A stretch of DNA of 64,000 nucleotides from Alnus glutinosa (taxonomy: Eukaryota; Streptophyta; Magnoliopsida; Fagales; Betulaceae), in assembly GCF_958979055.1 (NCBI RefSeq), contig NC_084896.1, positions 124,001 to 188,000 on the forward strand. The letters are read 5' to 3'. A program made the position numbers and the translations under genes. Below are positions 22,856-35,187 of this stretch, piece after piece. Every line of letters starts with the position of its first letter. The first letter of the stretch is position 1. The notes below the pieces were generated by a model. It searched no databases. It was not told the DNA's origin and saw only the letters and a program-made list of their open reading frames with translations.

Positions 22856-23265
22856 CCTTATAAATCATTTTGTAGCGTAAATGTATATGAAAAAAAAAAA
22901 AAAAAGAAGCCATGAACTCTATGAAATTAACAAAAAAAAAAAAAAAACAAAACAAAACAAAACAAAAACAAAAAAGGTCATAGTATGATTGTTTATGTTT
23001 CTTAAATAAAGAAAAAAAAAATGTCCTCAATAATATAAATTATATTTGTATAATAAGGGTATTTTAGAAAATTTGATTATAATATGATTCCATTCACCAA
23101 TGTATTGTACTATACCAAACAAAAGAATACATATGCAATGTTCTATTCCACTGTTACAACCAAACAAAAGAATAGAAATAGTTATTGCATTCCACCTTCA
23201 TCTATTCCCATGAATAGTTATTCATTTTCCTAATAGAATAGACATTCCGCAAATCAAACGAGGCC
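21841..23265. mobile_element. PIF/Harbinger-like non-autonomous element, 1.4 kb
   Basis: Left end GGTCTCGTTTGGTTTGCGGA and right end (reverse complement) GGCCTCGTTTGATTTGCGGA form 20-bp TIRs with two mismatches. TAA flanks both sides (21838-21840 and 23266-23268), the target duplication expected of PIF/Harbinger. Sub-terminal regions are full of GGAATAGCTATTCC-like palindromes. The core is AT-rich with a 128-bp tandem duplication, a (TG)n tract and poly-A/T runs. No transposase frame is seen. Confidence 0.8.
22572..22799. repeat. Tandem duplication, 128-bp period
   Basis: ACTTTGTAAGCAAAGAA starts at 22572 and 22700, and each copy runs on through GGGCTTTG(T/C)AGATGAT. The TTATAAATCATTTT word recurs again near 22858, suggesting a partial third unit. 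It lies inside the Harbinger-like element. Confidence 0.85.
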
Positions 23266-23718
23266 TAATAAGAGTTTTTTAACGTCCCTTTCAACTTTAA
23301 AAATTTGTAATGTATTTACTCATTTATTAGTCCCTTTCAATTACTTACTTTCTACCGTTAAGGTTTTTCATTATCTTAAACGGTTAACGTGTAAAATGTC
23401 AATTATAATTGTATAAAATTTATACAAATACAAATATACTCATAACTTTTTTTTATTCATTTTTTAAAAAAGTAAAAACGAAAAAAAATGAAAAATGATT
23501 CAAACCGTGGGTCATTATCATTATTATTATATTGTTTTTCAATTTTTTTTGATTTCTTTTTGATTTTATTTTTAAATTTGTTGAAGGGGTATTCGGTTAT
23601 TTTATTTATTTTTCATTAAGATTTAAGATTTACCAAACTCGACACGGCAACACAAATTCCCACCAAAAAGCTATGTTAATTTAGGGCAAATAAAGTTTTC
23701 TCTAAAAGAAGTGACTTA

Positions 23719-24098
23719 GAACATTCCTAGTGAGCCATCTATTTCAATTTTTTCACTAAAATTTGATGAAAAACTCAAAAATGTTCACTTCAACAAACTC
23801 TTTATAATTTATTTATTTTAGTTATTGTCAGAATTTCACTCCAAATTTGACTCATAAAATTCATAAGCTATTGTATATTTAATTATTTCTCTATTCTTTC
23901 ACTTCACTTTTCACTTTTTTTCTATTCTCATTTGTTAGGAGTGGTTGCTTAAAACCAATAAAAAATTAATATCTAGTTGAAATAGAGAAATATTTGGAGA
24001 GTTTGATGTAAGAAATTTATTAAAAGTGGTTAAAATAACAAAAATAAATTTTTTAACTAACATTTAATAAAAATTTGAAAAGCTCACTAGAAATACTC
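23719..24098. mobile_element. Tourist-like MITE (380 bp)
   Basis: The left end GAACATTCCTAGTGAGC and the reverse complement of the right end GAGTATTTCTAGTGAGC form a 17-bp imperfect TIR. TTA lies on both sides (23716-23718 and 24099-24101). The 3-bp TWA duplication and G-initial TIR fit PIF/Harbinger (Tourist) MITEs. Confidence 0.7.
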
Positions 24099-24726
24099 TT
24101 AAATAGTTATTGAAGTGGTAGAACCACTTTCAAAAACTTGCTTCAAAGTAGCCAAATAATTTATTGGGAAGTTTTGAAGCGGTGGAACCCCTTTCTTAGT
24201 CATGAGATGGTTTGGCTACCTAATCACTTAACTTTATATTTATTGTGATTCTACCGCTTAATAGCTTTTGTGTTTCTTTAAAAAGTAATATAATTTTTAA
24301 AATTATCATTTAATCTGTAATAAATCATTATTAAATTTTAATTAAATGATAATTTTAAAAGTCACATTATATAAACATTATATAGAAAAGAAAATAGAAA
24401 AGAAAAGACGTAAAAGAAACTTGTAGAACTGATCAATAAACTACAATCAGGACTGTCCATTTAAAATGAATGATCAAGATAAAATGTGAACAGAAAATTG
24501 TTCACAGCGATTGAAACGACATCGTCCCTCTGACTTGATTTTTAAGTTAGATTGAATCCAATCCAATGGCACGACTTTGCCAAAAGAAGAAACGGAGGAG
24601 GGCGATCGCGAGGTCTCTTCCCATTTCCGACTTGAACAGCCCCCAACTGAAAGCCCCCAGGAAAAAAAGAAGAGACCAAAAAGTTCTGAGTGTTTAAACA
24701 AAGCATCCATTTTCAGAAATTGCGAA

Positions 24727-27700
24727 ATGGAGGAAGAAAACAAACATTCGCCCAAGGATGAGAAAGAGACAGAGCAAGAGCCACTAAAAGCAAACGCTGA
24801 AGAAAAAGCAAAATCAGAAGCAGCGCCAGCATCGAAGAGCGGCTGGGGCGGTTGGGGCTTCTCTCCTCTCTCCGTTCTCTCAGATCTCCAAAAAGCAGCC
24901 GAAGAAATCTCTCGCAGTGTACGCCTTCTCCTTCTCACATTTCCTCTTTTCTTTTTATTTTTTATTTTTCAAATGATAGATTAGCTTCTGTTTTCATTTG
25001 TTTCTATTTTGGCATATTAGGGTTAATTGGGAAATGGTTCAATTATCAGATCCAGTTTTGGGTGGGTTGGACATTGCTTCGTTTTCATCAATCTGATTAG
25101 TTTACTCTCATTGTTCTGCTCGAGTTTGGGTTCTGTAGTTGTGGTGGATAATGCCATGACAGATTTCCATTACTTCAATTGAACGTTTTGGACTTTTGTC
25201 TTATTAGTAAAGCACGAGAAATGATGGTTTGTTTATGTAACTTTTGATGTTCGATTGACGTAGTGGATTTCCAATCGGATTCAACCATTCCCAGTTTGTG
25301 GATTTGTAGTTTCACTTCTTAAGGAGGAGATTGAGGTTTCCTTGTGACCGAAATTTGAAATGATTTCCTGAAGTATTATGGCCAATGAGCTTTAGTAGTG
25401 AGGTCTTGGGTTCAAAACCTATTGGGTGCTTAACTTGCCAATAAGAAAAAGATCTCATATAGTGCCCGAACGTTTTGAGAGTAATGAGGCCATCTTGAAT
25501 ATTAAACAAAATTAGGAACATTATAAGGTGATGAGAAGTCCATAGATGGTTTGGGTTTCTTACTCTTAATATCATTCTAGAATCAACATCTTAATGTTCT
25601 TGGTAATTTCTCAACTAACACCCAGAATCTGGATTGTTGTTGTATGCTAAATGATTTTAAAACCTTGTATATGTTGCTATCCATGCACATGCGAGCTTGG
25701 AATGGTGGAGTGTTAATACTCAAAGCATGTCCAGATTGATGTGGGCTTGAGCTTCTATGCTAAAGCTTACAACGGGCTTACTTGAGAGATTTGAGATTAA
25801 TTCACTGTTGGAGAGCAGGGATTTTTTTTTTTTAAATAAAATTTATTTACTACAAGAAAGTTTGACACAGTTGAGCTCCACTTAATGATTTGGCTTCAGA
25901 AGGAAAGATTGAAAAACTTCTGCCTTAACTTTAAGTCTCTTTGGATCGAGAGGGTTTCATGGAAACTCGCTGGACGCAGTAGCCTTGTTTACTTTTCTTA
26001 GATAGCTGCCAAACATTGGTCAAAAAAATAACGTGTTCAAGCTATGAACTCGTTTGTATTATTTTCTTATTTTTCCATGTCAACATCCTGCAGTGTGCTG
26101 TTCAGTTTCCTTTGTAGATTTTTAGATAAGGGGAAAGGGTTGTGAAAGTATCACTTTCTCAAACATTGCACTTACTGGTGCTGTATTCTGTATGTTTAAC
26201 ATGCAGTACTTTGTTGTTCAGTGTCCTTTGGTAAATTATTTGCAGTTTTGCTGAGCAGTGCCTTGTGGATGCAGGCTGCTGCAGTTGCTCAGACGGCAGC
26301 AAAGAGCGTGACGGACGTGCAAACCAATGAGGAGGACTCAGAATCTTCTAAGAATGAGGGAGAGGTAGAAGACTCTGCAAATGAAAGTGAAAGTGGAGAT
26401 GAAAAGGACAAGTTACGGAAGTCTGCTCTGGATAAATTGGAGAAAGCTAGTGAGGAGTCATTATTTGGCCAGGCAAGTCATAAATAAGAGTTGAAAATTC
26501 TTGTTTGTACTGTGAACTCTGACACTTTATTTGCTTTCCACCGATTGTTTTACTGAATAATCTTACTGAATGATGAAGAGCTTCTCTTGGACATGCTTCA
26601 CTGAAGATGTAATCTGCAGCACTTCTATGTTGTTTTTCTATTTCTTTTGTATCTTCAGTTTCATTTTCCATTGCACTGAACGTTCTTTGAAGTTATAGTT
26701 GGTGGTAATGCAGCTTTTGCATTTTCGCCTCTAGCTTTATTCATATGTGAAGAATCAGTATCTATTGACATTGCTAATTTGCTATCTACTTTGAATTACT
26801 TTTGAAAATATCCCAAAGGTACTGTTGTGGTATATTTTTTTAAAAAAATGCTCATCTTCTAGTTTTAGTCTAGTTTAGTTGCACTGTTTCAGCATGTTCT
26901 TGAACTGATACATGTATCATTCTGATACTTTTTATTTCGTTCCATTAAGCATAGATTATTTCATATTTTTTTTTTAAAAAAATATATTTGCAGGGGTTGA
27001 AGGCTCTTGATAATTCTGTGGAGAATTTGGCTTCTGGAGCATGGAATGCATTAGGAAGTGCGTGGAGAGGGGGTACAGATTTGGTTCACAAGTATGTTCT
27101 ATTGAAATTGAATTTGTAGATAATAAAACCATTGATAAATTATCGATTTTGTATAAAAAGCAACAAAAGCTCATTTTGTAAGCACTTATCTGGTTATGTT
27201 CTGGATTCTATTTAGTACTTGACAGAAGCTTGTTAGCCAGAAAGCTGCTCCAATTCCGCCATAACCTAACTAATGATTAATATTTCGGAACTGAAAAAAT
27301 TACCTTGTGGGGACCACCCAGGTTGGAAGATATTTATTTTTGAATTAATCAGCAATTTATTTTGGTCTTGCATATATAAGCAACATGGACAATTCAGTGC
27401 CTTTTATGTTCATTTTTCACTTCAATATTTCCAAAATAAATTTTGTGAAAGATGGTAAAATTTTTGGGAGGAAAAAATCTAAACTTGTATAATTTGTAGA
27501 AGATTATAGGCGAATATGAGTGTATCACTTGGGACTTGGGAGGCCTTATTCTTAATAAAATAACACTCTTGGTGGTTGGGGGGAGCAAGTAACATATTAT
27601 GCAGGGCCCAAATAGAAAATCAGTAACCTATAAAAGGAGTTTCAAATCTTTGGGGGGCCATGGCCCCTGCAAGGACATATATACTTCCCTCCCTATTCTG

Positions 27701-30700
27701 TATAGTGGGCTTATGCTTTTAACTTTATGAGAATATAGCTAGCATCATGAATATTTTTTTGATGACTTTTGAGTGTTTTAGCCATTAACTAAATTTATGC
27801 ACTGGTTGAATGAATTCTATGGTTCATGCTGTTTGAATACGTTGTCTGGATAATAGCCACTATCTTAAGAAGGTAACTGTTGATGGTACCATAGAAAGAT
27901 AGAATTCTATATTGGGGCATTTGATGATTAGGTTAGATGTATCTGAAAAACGAAAGATAGGAAATTGTGGGAACCATAAATCAACAGTCAACTTGTGTTA
28001 AATAGAAAGCTGATGGTATTTCTTTTTTAAGAATAAGGCCTTATACCAATAACTTGTGTTAAAGTTACCTTGTTTTGCATTTTCTTTCACTTTTACTAAT
28101 ATCTAAGTTGAGCTATATATTGGAAAGCTTCACAGTCCTCCTATTTTGCCCATCACAACCCCATGTTTCAGTTGTTAATTGCATGAGTTCAATGTTTTAT
28201 GTTCTTCAGGATCGAGCATTCTGCTGTGAACCTCGCAGATTCTATTCAGCAAGGTGGTTTACCAGCAGCTGGTTCAGTTGCGCCATCCATATTAGAGGTT
28301 TGCATGTGTGATGACCCTTATTGCTTTGCTTATCAATGTTTCCAGCTTGCTTATTCCCTATCTTCATGCTACAGACTGGAAAGGCTTTTACGGCTAAAGG
28401 AATGCAAGTGCTTGAACTTGTGGGAAAGGAGACCATGGATCTATTGATTACAGAGACTGGTATTGAAGTTGAGAAGAATTCAAAAGAAGCTGAACAACAA
28501 ACTGAGGACGATCAATTGTATGAGGAAGTAACATTTGATCGATGCTTCTATATATATGGAGGTCCAGAACAGTTGGAGGTCACCTTCTTATCTTTGAAGT
28601 TGAATTTGGATAGTTAAAATAATAGTTTCATTGGAATTGTTAAACTCATGCTGGCAGGAGCTGGAGGCGTTGTCCAACCACTATGCCCTGTTATTTAACC
28701 GAAGAAAAGGAAAATTATCATTGGAACAGAAATCTGCATTTGATGGAAAGCTAAAAGAGGTCCAGCAAATTTTCAGTTTGAGCACTGAAATGGATGGAAC
28801 TGGTGTAGAGACGGACAAAGGAAAAAAAATAGAGACTCTGGCTGAGGGAAGTGGTGATGAGATGAAGAATTTACACAACACAAGTGTTAGCAAGGCTGCT
28901 GATATGGCTGCAGGGTAAATTTGTTTAGAAATTTTGATACACTCAAATATCAAAATATCATAGCTGTAGTATTTGCTTCTCTGCACTGTTGTGTTAGTTA
29001 GTTGTCTTGCTTCAGCTTGCACTTATATTCAGTTTTTCATTTTGTTCTCATTATCTAATTTTTAAATCTCTGTAGCTGATATTATTGCATGTTGTAGTTA
29101 ATGTTGCTTTATACAATCCTCTAGGTTTCTTGTTTATTCTTTATCGTCCTCTTTTTTCAAGTTTTACATTTTGTATAAACACAAAGCTGGGATAAAATTA
29201 TACCAGGTTTAGATCTAGCTGATTCTAAACCACCAAATAATTTTTTGTGGGATGCGTTTGTTGTTAAGCCCATTTTAGGAATATGTGATCATTATATTCC
29301 TACTACACTCATCAAATATTAAGGTATTTGAAGTTGTAGCTGTTCCGTTCATATAATACTCAGAATTGAACTTTTTATTTAAAAAGAAATTTGAGCCTAT
29401 TGATTGAATCTGGACCAACATCACATTGATTTGATATTTCGTGTGGATGCCACACATAGGTGGAACCTGTAGTCAAATGGTGGGGTTGGGGAAAGGTGAA
29501 TGCTACAGAAGTCATATAGGAAGCAAGAATGGCTAGTTCTACACTGGTAGTTATCCAATCCTGTGTTATACAAGTGAACTGTAGTGCATGAGGTTTCTGT
29601 CCGGTAATATTGGTGATAACAGCTGGGTTGATGTCAATGTCACCTTGATCTCCTGACCTTGTACACTCTGCTGCAATTGTTACATTCCTAATATTTTTCA
29701 GGTTCACAAGTGCCTTAGCTGGATTAGCTGTTAATGATATGATCCAAAGGACTGCTGGCAGACTAGAGTCTCTTCACTCCGAGGGGGTTCATGTATGGAG
29801 TTATTATGGATGTTATTAGAAACATCTGTACCAGATTTTTCATTGTCTACCTCACTTCTTTAAGTTTTATTGTGGGTAATTAAAAATTGAAATAAATTAT
29901 TTTGCAGAGACTCTCAGAAATGTGCTGTTTTGCGGTGTCTCAACTGTTGATGCTTGGTAAATCCATCATTTCTAATGCTAACAAGGTTCAGGATGAAGAT
30001 GCTGATGAGAATATAGACTGGCCTGAGGATTCTATTGAAAAAGCCAAGATAATCAGAGCGAAGGCACAGTCAATGACAGGATATGTGGAAGCTGTTTCCA
30101 ACAGCTTTATTACAGGTTTGATGACTGATGTCTAGCACTACATCTCTGTAGTTGTAACTTTTTTATTGACATTGTTTTCATATTGAGTGAAGCATTTTTT
30201 ATTTCTTTCAATTTTTGGTTGAAATAGAAAAAAATCACCTTGTTCATTAAAGTCATAAGTTCTTGTTTCGTACTAATGGAAGTAATAGAGTTTACTCATT
30301 CAAAACTTCTTTGCTCAATATAACGAGAAGTGATTTAAAAAAGCCTAACAAATTCTATGTATAAGTACAATATCTTCCAAGCTCGCTCTTATAAAAAAAA
30401 AAGAAGAAGAAAAGAATCAGTTTTTGCTAAACAAAAAGTCCTGTGATTAAAAAGACTTCACTACTCCGAATACCAAATAATGCAAGGCCATGAAATTTTG
30501 GTTCTGGATTGTCATATATAATAAATTTTGGATATCAAATATTAGAATACTATTAACTTGTGATTCTGGTTAATTATGCGATCAACACTTTTGAGCATAG
30601 AAAATAGTTTTTGGGCGACTCTTTTTCATTGTTTTCGTCAGGCCTCTAATATTGCGGAATTCCCAATACAATAGCACACATTGAGCAAGATGGTTATATT

Positions 30701-30981
30701 TAGTAGAGTCCAGCGAGTCTTTCATGCTTTTGATATTATTTGACATTTGAATTTGAATGCATTGTTCAGGCATATCTGATGTAGCTGAAGCTTATTTAGC
30801 AGCCATAAAGGGCGCCAGTGCCGAAGCACATGAAGTTCTTCCACAAACTTCAGTCCAGGAAAAAGCAAGTGCCTTATCCGAACATCTGCATGCAGATCAG
30901 ACAACAGCTCTGTGCAAAATCCAGGATGGGCTCCAATACTTGTCTTATGTACTCCTTTCAACCTCTATGCCTTCTGCTTGA
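24727..30981 (+). CDS. FAM114/DUF719-like protein
   Basis: Nine exons: 24727-24918, 26275-26472, 26994-27091, 28210-28297, 28375-28578, 28658-28914, 29702-29792, 29908-30115, 30770-30981; all phases join to 515 residues. The acidic N terminus is followed by SGWGGWGFSPLSVLSDLQ, an Ala-rich helix, an acidic stretch, then SVENLASGAWNALGSAWRGG, TAKGMQVLELVGKETMDLL, EEVTFDRCFYIYGGPEQLEEL, a helical middle and the C-terminal KAKIIRAKAQSMTGYVEAVS and SDVAEAYLAAIKG. The GWGxWG box and the MDLL-plus-FYIYGG region point to the FAM114 (NOXP20) family; human members bind RAB2 on Golgi membranes. Function in plants is not established. I recall At2g15860 as a possible relative, with low certainty. Intron 2 uses a GC donor. 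Confidence 0.85.
26473..26993 (+). other. GC-AG intron in the FAM114-like gene
   Basis: The donor reads CAG|GCAAGT and the acceptor TTTGCAG|GGG. Using GC as donor keeps the frame (FGQ then GLKALDNSVENLASG). No GT near the boundary gives the same join. CAG|GCAAGT is the consensus of GC-AG introns, about 1% of plant introns. Confidence 0.8.
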
Positions 30982-31225
30982 AAACGTGCCTTTATTTGTT
31001 TCATTAGTTCTATTGTAAATAGTTGCAGTTTAGAGTGGGTTTCACCCCCTGATCTCATTTAAAATGTTTATGCTACAACATCTATATTGAAGTTATTCAA
31101 GAATAGAAGATATAATTTCTCTGTTACTCCGCTAGTCTTCAGCTTCTTTGCGACTCCAATTGTTGAGCATTTTCTTTTCAATGAGGTGGGCTTTGCCCTG
31201 ATCTCTTATGCTTGTTACTTTTTAG

Positions 31226-31850
31226 TAGGAGTGGACATGTGAATTCAGTTATTTGTAATATTTGGGTCTACAAAATGCAGATATCACTTTTAGATATCCG
31301 TATGTATATTATACACTATTTGCAAAGAAGAAATGAGCCTATTTTAAACGCTTTTAAAAATAATTTTGACCCATTTTTAGTTTTTGTCTTGAAAATATAA
31401 TATAACAAAAAAAATATGTAGAAGTGTAGAACCCAAAAAAAATAAAAATGGGATGATGGATATGGCATCAAAATATTTATAGTAATCAATGCTTACGAGA
31501 AACACCATTATGCTTTTTTATGCATGATTTAATGAATATAACAATCAAGCTAGCAAACATAAGAAAATATAAATTACAAAGCCAACATAAAAAAAAAAAA
31601 TAATAATAATAATATTGCAAATTCATAACATAAAAAACATAAATTGTCTAAATATAACACATTCATAAGTGGATGTTGATGGCATTGTGTTGTGTTGAAT
31701 ATATTAATTATAATATATATAAAATATATATTATATATAAAGGGTATGCGAATGAGGTTAATAATTATATTCGTATACTCTAAAACCGCTATCCGTGGAT
31801 AGTGGATAACGGATGCTAGCGGTTAATATTTGTCCTCATGTATACCCCTA
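31226..31850. mobile_element. hAT-type MITE with 8-bp target duplication
   Basis: A perfect 8-bp direct repeat, CTTTTTAG, lies at 31218-31225 and 31851-31858. The left TIR TAGGAGTGGACATG and the right TIR (reverse complement) TAGGGGTATACATG match at 11 of 14 bases. TA-GGGGTG-type ends and 8-bp duplications are typical of hAT. The 625-bp body is AT-rich with no transposase; a CCGCTATCCGTGGATAGTGG palindromic segment lies near the right end. Confidence 0.85.
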
Positions 31851-33306
31851 CTTTTTAGATGCTCTTGCAATTGACTTGTAGGCTTTTGAACCCAATTTTC
31901 AATCTAACCTGCTTGCAGTTGTGGCTTATCATATTTTATTGGACTTGCAAACCTGATATGAATCTAACACGAAATTAACGGAATAGAGTTAAAGGGTATG
32001 ATTCATTTAATTAAACTTGACCTATAGTGTTAGCGAATAAGTAATTTGCCTTAATGTTACATGAGTTCTGAACCAATAAAAGTATTGCCATATTAAGATG
32101 TAAGAGGCTAGAAGTAAAAGGCTGCCATTACATAAATCCCACTAATTAACAAATGGCACAAGCCACAAGAAAAGAAAAATAATAATAATAATGAAGTATT
32201 AAAATGATATATTTTTTAAGAAATTCCTTAATAAGTTATACAATGTAAATTAGTGATTAAAAAAAGTATTTAAAATTCAAATGACTAACAGAAAAATAAA
32301 AATAATTTTTGATACCTATTGATTTTCTTTTGGTCATCTTACCACCGATTGATGGAAAAAATTCCCCCCCCCCCTATTGTATTTGATGTAATTCCAGTCA
32401 CATTTTTGTCGATGCCAATCGATATGAACACAGTTTAATGTTATTATTTTCATAAATATAGAAATATGAGAGAGAAGACAAACAAAAAGTTGTTTTAAAA
32501 ATAGAATTGTGATTTGTAAAAATGGAAAGATCTAGTTTATTAAAGGGAATTTCTGAAAAATGTTTTTGTCTAATAGTGACAAGTGGGAGTTAAACATATA
32601 CTATGGATTATTAATACAGTGATGAGTGGAAGTCGAACGCTTATACGTATAGTTGAATTTTGTATGTATGGAATGAACAACCCTTTTTTTTCTTCTTTTT
32701 CTTTCTTGCAGGTTACGAATAAATACCTTTCTTAGTTCAACTCAAAACCAGCCAGATAATACTTGTTTCAAAAAATGATATAAATATATTTTTTACGCAT
32801 CTCATTTTCAAATCTATAATTGGATTTATAAAACTCACATTAAAACTTATTTGTATGGAGATGTGTAGGAATGTATGTGTATATTTCTTATTTCTTAAAC
32901 TACATATCGACCAAATACTAAAAAAACCCTAGTAAAAGATTTTCATTTGTTTGTCTTAAATCAAAGTGGGAGAATGTTTCATAAATTTTATAATTTGAGA
33001 ATCTAAAATTTCTTTAGAGCTAAATCATTATCCGAATGGCAGGGGAAGATGGGGCAGAATCCATGCACTTAAATAGTAGTGCATATGAAGATTGTTGCAA
33101 TCAGATATGATGGCAAAAAGTACTATCCAACGCAATTAAGACACTAGATAGCCTGTTAATTGATGAGTACGTTACCGGAAAGCAAATCAGATTTTGCTAA
33201 AGATGGAAAATCACCGTCAGCGAAGACCAGTACGGAACCAAAATGAATTGTGTCTGAATCTGGAAAATGAGTGTCACCGCCAATCCCATAATCATCAAAA
33301 TCTGAT

Positions 33307-33316
33307 TATTTATACA
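33307..33316 (+). promoter_or_regulatory. Possible TATA box of the UGT gene
   Basis: TATTTATACA lies about 65-75 bp upstream of the ATG, leaving room for a short leader. Sequence and spacing only. Confidence 0.45.
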
Positions 33317-33380
33317 AGTAAGCCAGAGATCGAGAGACAGAGAGTCAGAGAGATCAGAAGATAAAGTATACACCGCCACC

Positions 33381-34790
33381 ATGGCCGATGATCAGGCTAA
33401 GAAACTACACATAGCCATGTTCCCATGGCTAGCCTTTGGTCACATGATCCCATTTTTAGAGCTCGGAAAGCGGATAGCCCAAAAGGGTCATCGTATTTCA
33501 TTCATATCAACCCCTAGAAACATTGAACGCCTCCCAAAGATTCCACCAGAGTTAGCACCATGGATAACTTTCGTGAAGCTGCCCTTACCCCGCCTACACA
33601 ACTTGCCAGAAAACGCAGAAGCCACCATGGACGTACCCTCCCACATAATCCCATACCTTAAGAAAGCCCACGATGGTCTCCAACAACCTCTCTCTCATTT
33701 TTTACAAACTTCAGCTCCTGATTGGATTATTCACGACTTTGCCCCTTACTGGTTACCACCAATCGCTACCAAGCTAGGCATCTCTCGGGTCTTTTTCAGT
33801 ATTTTCAACGCATTCACTTGGTGTGTCCTTAAACCACCATCTCCATCGGACGCGCAGGAGCCGGAGAACTTCACTGTCCCACCCAAATGGGTCCCCTTTC
33901 AAACTAGCATAGCGTTTCGGTTCTTTGAGGCGAAAAAAATATTTGAAAGCTTTGAAGACAATAATGCTTCCGGTGTTTCAGACTCGTTTCGTCACGAGAG
34001 CGTAATCTCAGGAGCCGAGGCCTTGGCGTTTAAAACGTGCATGGAGGTTGAAGGCGAGTGGTTGAAACTCCTTGGTGAGCTTCATCATGATAATATACCT
34101 CATATAATTCCAGTGGGCTTAATGCCACCCTCGGCGCCGCCAGAAAGCGGCCGGGGAGACAACAACAAAGATAGCAGTACTTGGGATACGATTGTCGAGT
34201 GGTTGGACAAGCAGGAGAATGGATCAGTGGTTTATATAGCACTCGGAAGTGAGATTCAACCAAGTCAGCAAGACTTAGCGGAGTTGGCTCTTGGACTGGA
34301 GCAATCGGGGTTGCCCTTCTTTTGGGCTCTAAGAAAGCCAAGTGGCTCGGTTGAGCTACCAGAAGGATTTGAGGAGCGAACCAGAGGTCGTGGGATTGTT
34401 TGGACGGGTTGGGCGCCTCAGTTAAGGATATTATCTCACCACTCGGTTGGGGGTTTCTTGACTCATTGTGGTTGGAGTTCGGTGACAGAGGCATTTATGT
34501 TTGGACGTGCACTTGTTCTGTTGCCCTTCTTGACGGACCAAGGATTGATAGCTCGGTTTTTGGAAGAGAAGCAGGCAGGAGTTGAGGTGCCCAGAAATGA
34601 CTTAGACGGCTCCTTTACCAGTGCCTCGCTCGCCCAAACACTCAGGTTGGTGATCAAGGATGAGGAGGGGAAGATTTATCGGGACAAAGCTAAGGCAATG
34701 ACCGCCATATTTGGAGACAAGGACCTCCACTCCAAATACATAGACAAATTTGTTGAGTTTCTTGAGAACCACATCAAGGGAAAAGATTAA
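33381..34790 (+). CDS. UGT91-type UDP-glycosyltransferase
   Basis: Single exon, 469 residues; the start CCGCCACCATGG is a strong plant context. Family-1 GT-B enzyme that moves a sugar from UDP-sugar to a small molecule in the cytosol. Catalytic His21 lies in [12 protein letters not shown] and the partner Asp119 in [11 protein letters not shown]. The 44-residue PSPG box spans Trp344 to Gln387 ([20 protein letters not shown] at its start), with HCGWSS in place of the more general HCGWNS, as in UGT91-like enzymes. Overall it resembles UDP-rhamnose:rhamnosyltransferase-like UGT91 proteins, which extend sugar chains on flavonoids or terpenoids; the final Gln often goes with glucose as donor, so substrate and donor cannot be fixed. 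All key residues are intact. Confidence 0.93.
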   Translation: MADDQAKKLHIAMFPWLAFGHMIPFLELGKRIAQKGHRISFISTPRNIERLPKIPPELAPWITFVKLPLPRLHNLPENAEATMDVPSHIIPYLKKAHDGLQQPLSHFLQTSAPDWIIHDFAPYWLPPIATKLGISRVFFSIFNAFTWCVLKPPSPSDAQEPENFTVPPKWVPFQTSIAFRFFEAKKIFESFEDNNASGVSDSFRHESVISGAEALAFKTCMEVEGEWLKLLGELHHDNIPHIIPVGLMPPSAPPESGRGDNNKDSSTWDTIVEWLDKQENGSVVYIALGSEIQPSQQDLAELALGLEQSGLPFFWALRKPSGSVELPEGFEERTRGRGIVWTGWAPQLRILSHHSVGGFLTHCGWSSVTEAFMFGRALVLLPFLTDQGLIARFLEEKQAGVEVPRNDLDGSFTSASLAQTLRLVIKDEEGKIYRDKAKAMTAIFGDKDLHSKYIDKFVEFLENHIKGKD

Positions 34791-35187
34791 GCAAAATCTC
34801 CTCTCCATGACAAATTAAAGTTATGTAATTAGGTAGTAATTTAAGTTATGTAATAAGGCACTGTCCAAAAAGAAAAGTTATCTATCAAGGCAGTCATTTA
34901 AGGCGTGAACTCTCATTTTTTTTTTATTGACGTGACAGTACTTATCAGTAATTGGATTAACCTTTATAAAAAATGAAAAAAATAAAAAAATAAAAAATCC
35001 AAGGGCTAAAATTGCATTATCTTTTCAAGGGTAAATTTCATTGACAGAAATCATCATAATTAAATAAGAGCTGTTTACATATAACTCAGACGGATCAATT
35101 AAGCTGATCCTTTAATTTCCACTTCACTTGAAACGGAGAGGTTGCTATTCCAACGTACCCGAACACACAGAGGATTCAGAAAGCTTG
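34791..35187. other. Intergenic, convergent UGT / Expp1-like
   Basis: Holds the two 3' UTRs and poly-A/T-rich DNA near 34917-35000; nothing else is seen. Confidence 0.7.

Larger units (their letters stand above)
17672..24726. other. Gene-free island rich in inverted-repeat elements
   Basis: Seven kilobases with no supported gene. It contains elements at 18122-18994, 19587-20040, 20535-21070, 21841-23265 and 23719-24098, two (TA)n tracts, and long poly-A/T runs. The stretch 19130-19500 has no clear identity. Confidence 0.75.
30982..33380. other. Intergenic, FAM114-like to UGT
   Basis: Contains the FAM114-like 3' UTR, the hAT-type MITE at 31226-31850, AT-rich non-coding DNA, a C9 run near 32367 and the UGT promoter. 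No additional gene is supported. Confidence 0.7.

Noticed and set aside
24577-24726. Upstream extension of the FAM114-like first exon
   Set aside because: The frame is open but has no ATG at its start, and the ATG at 24727 fits the family N terminus.
25320-25580. Possible retroelement-like text in FAM114-like intron 1
   Set aside because: A TTCAAAACC(T)ATTGGGTGCTT-like word looked familiar from repeats, but no ends, tail or duplication could be found.
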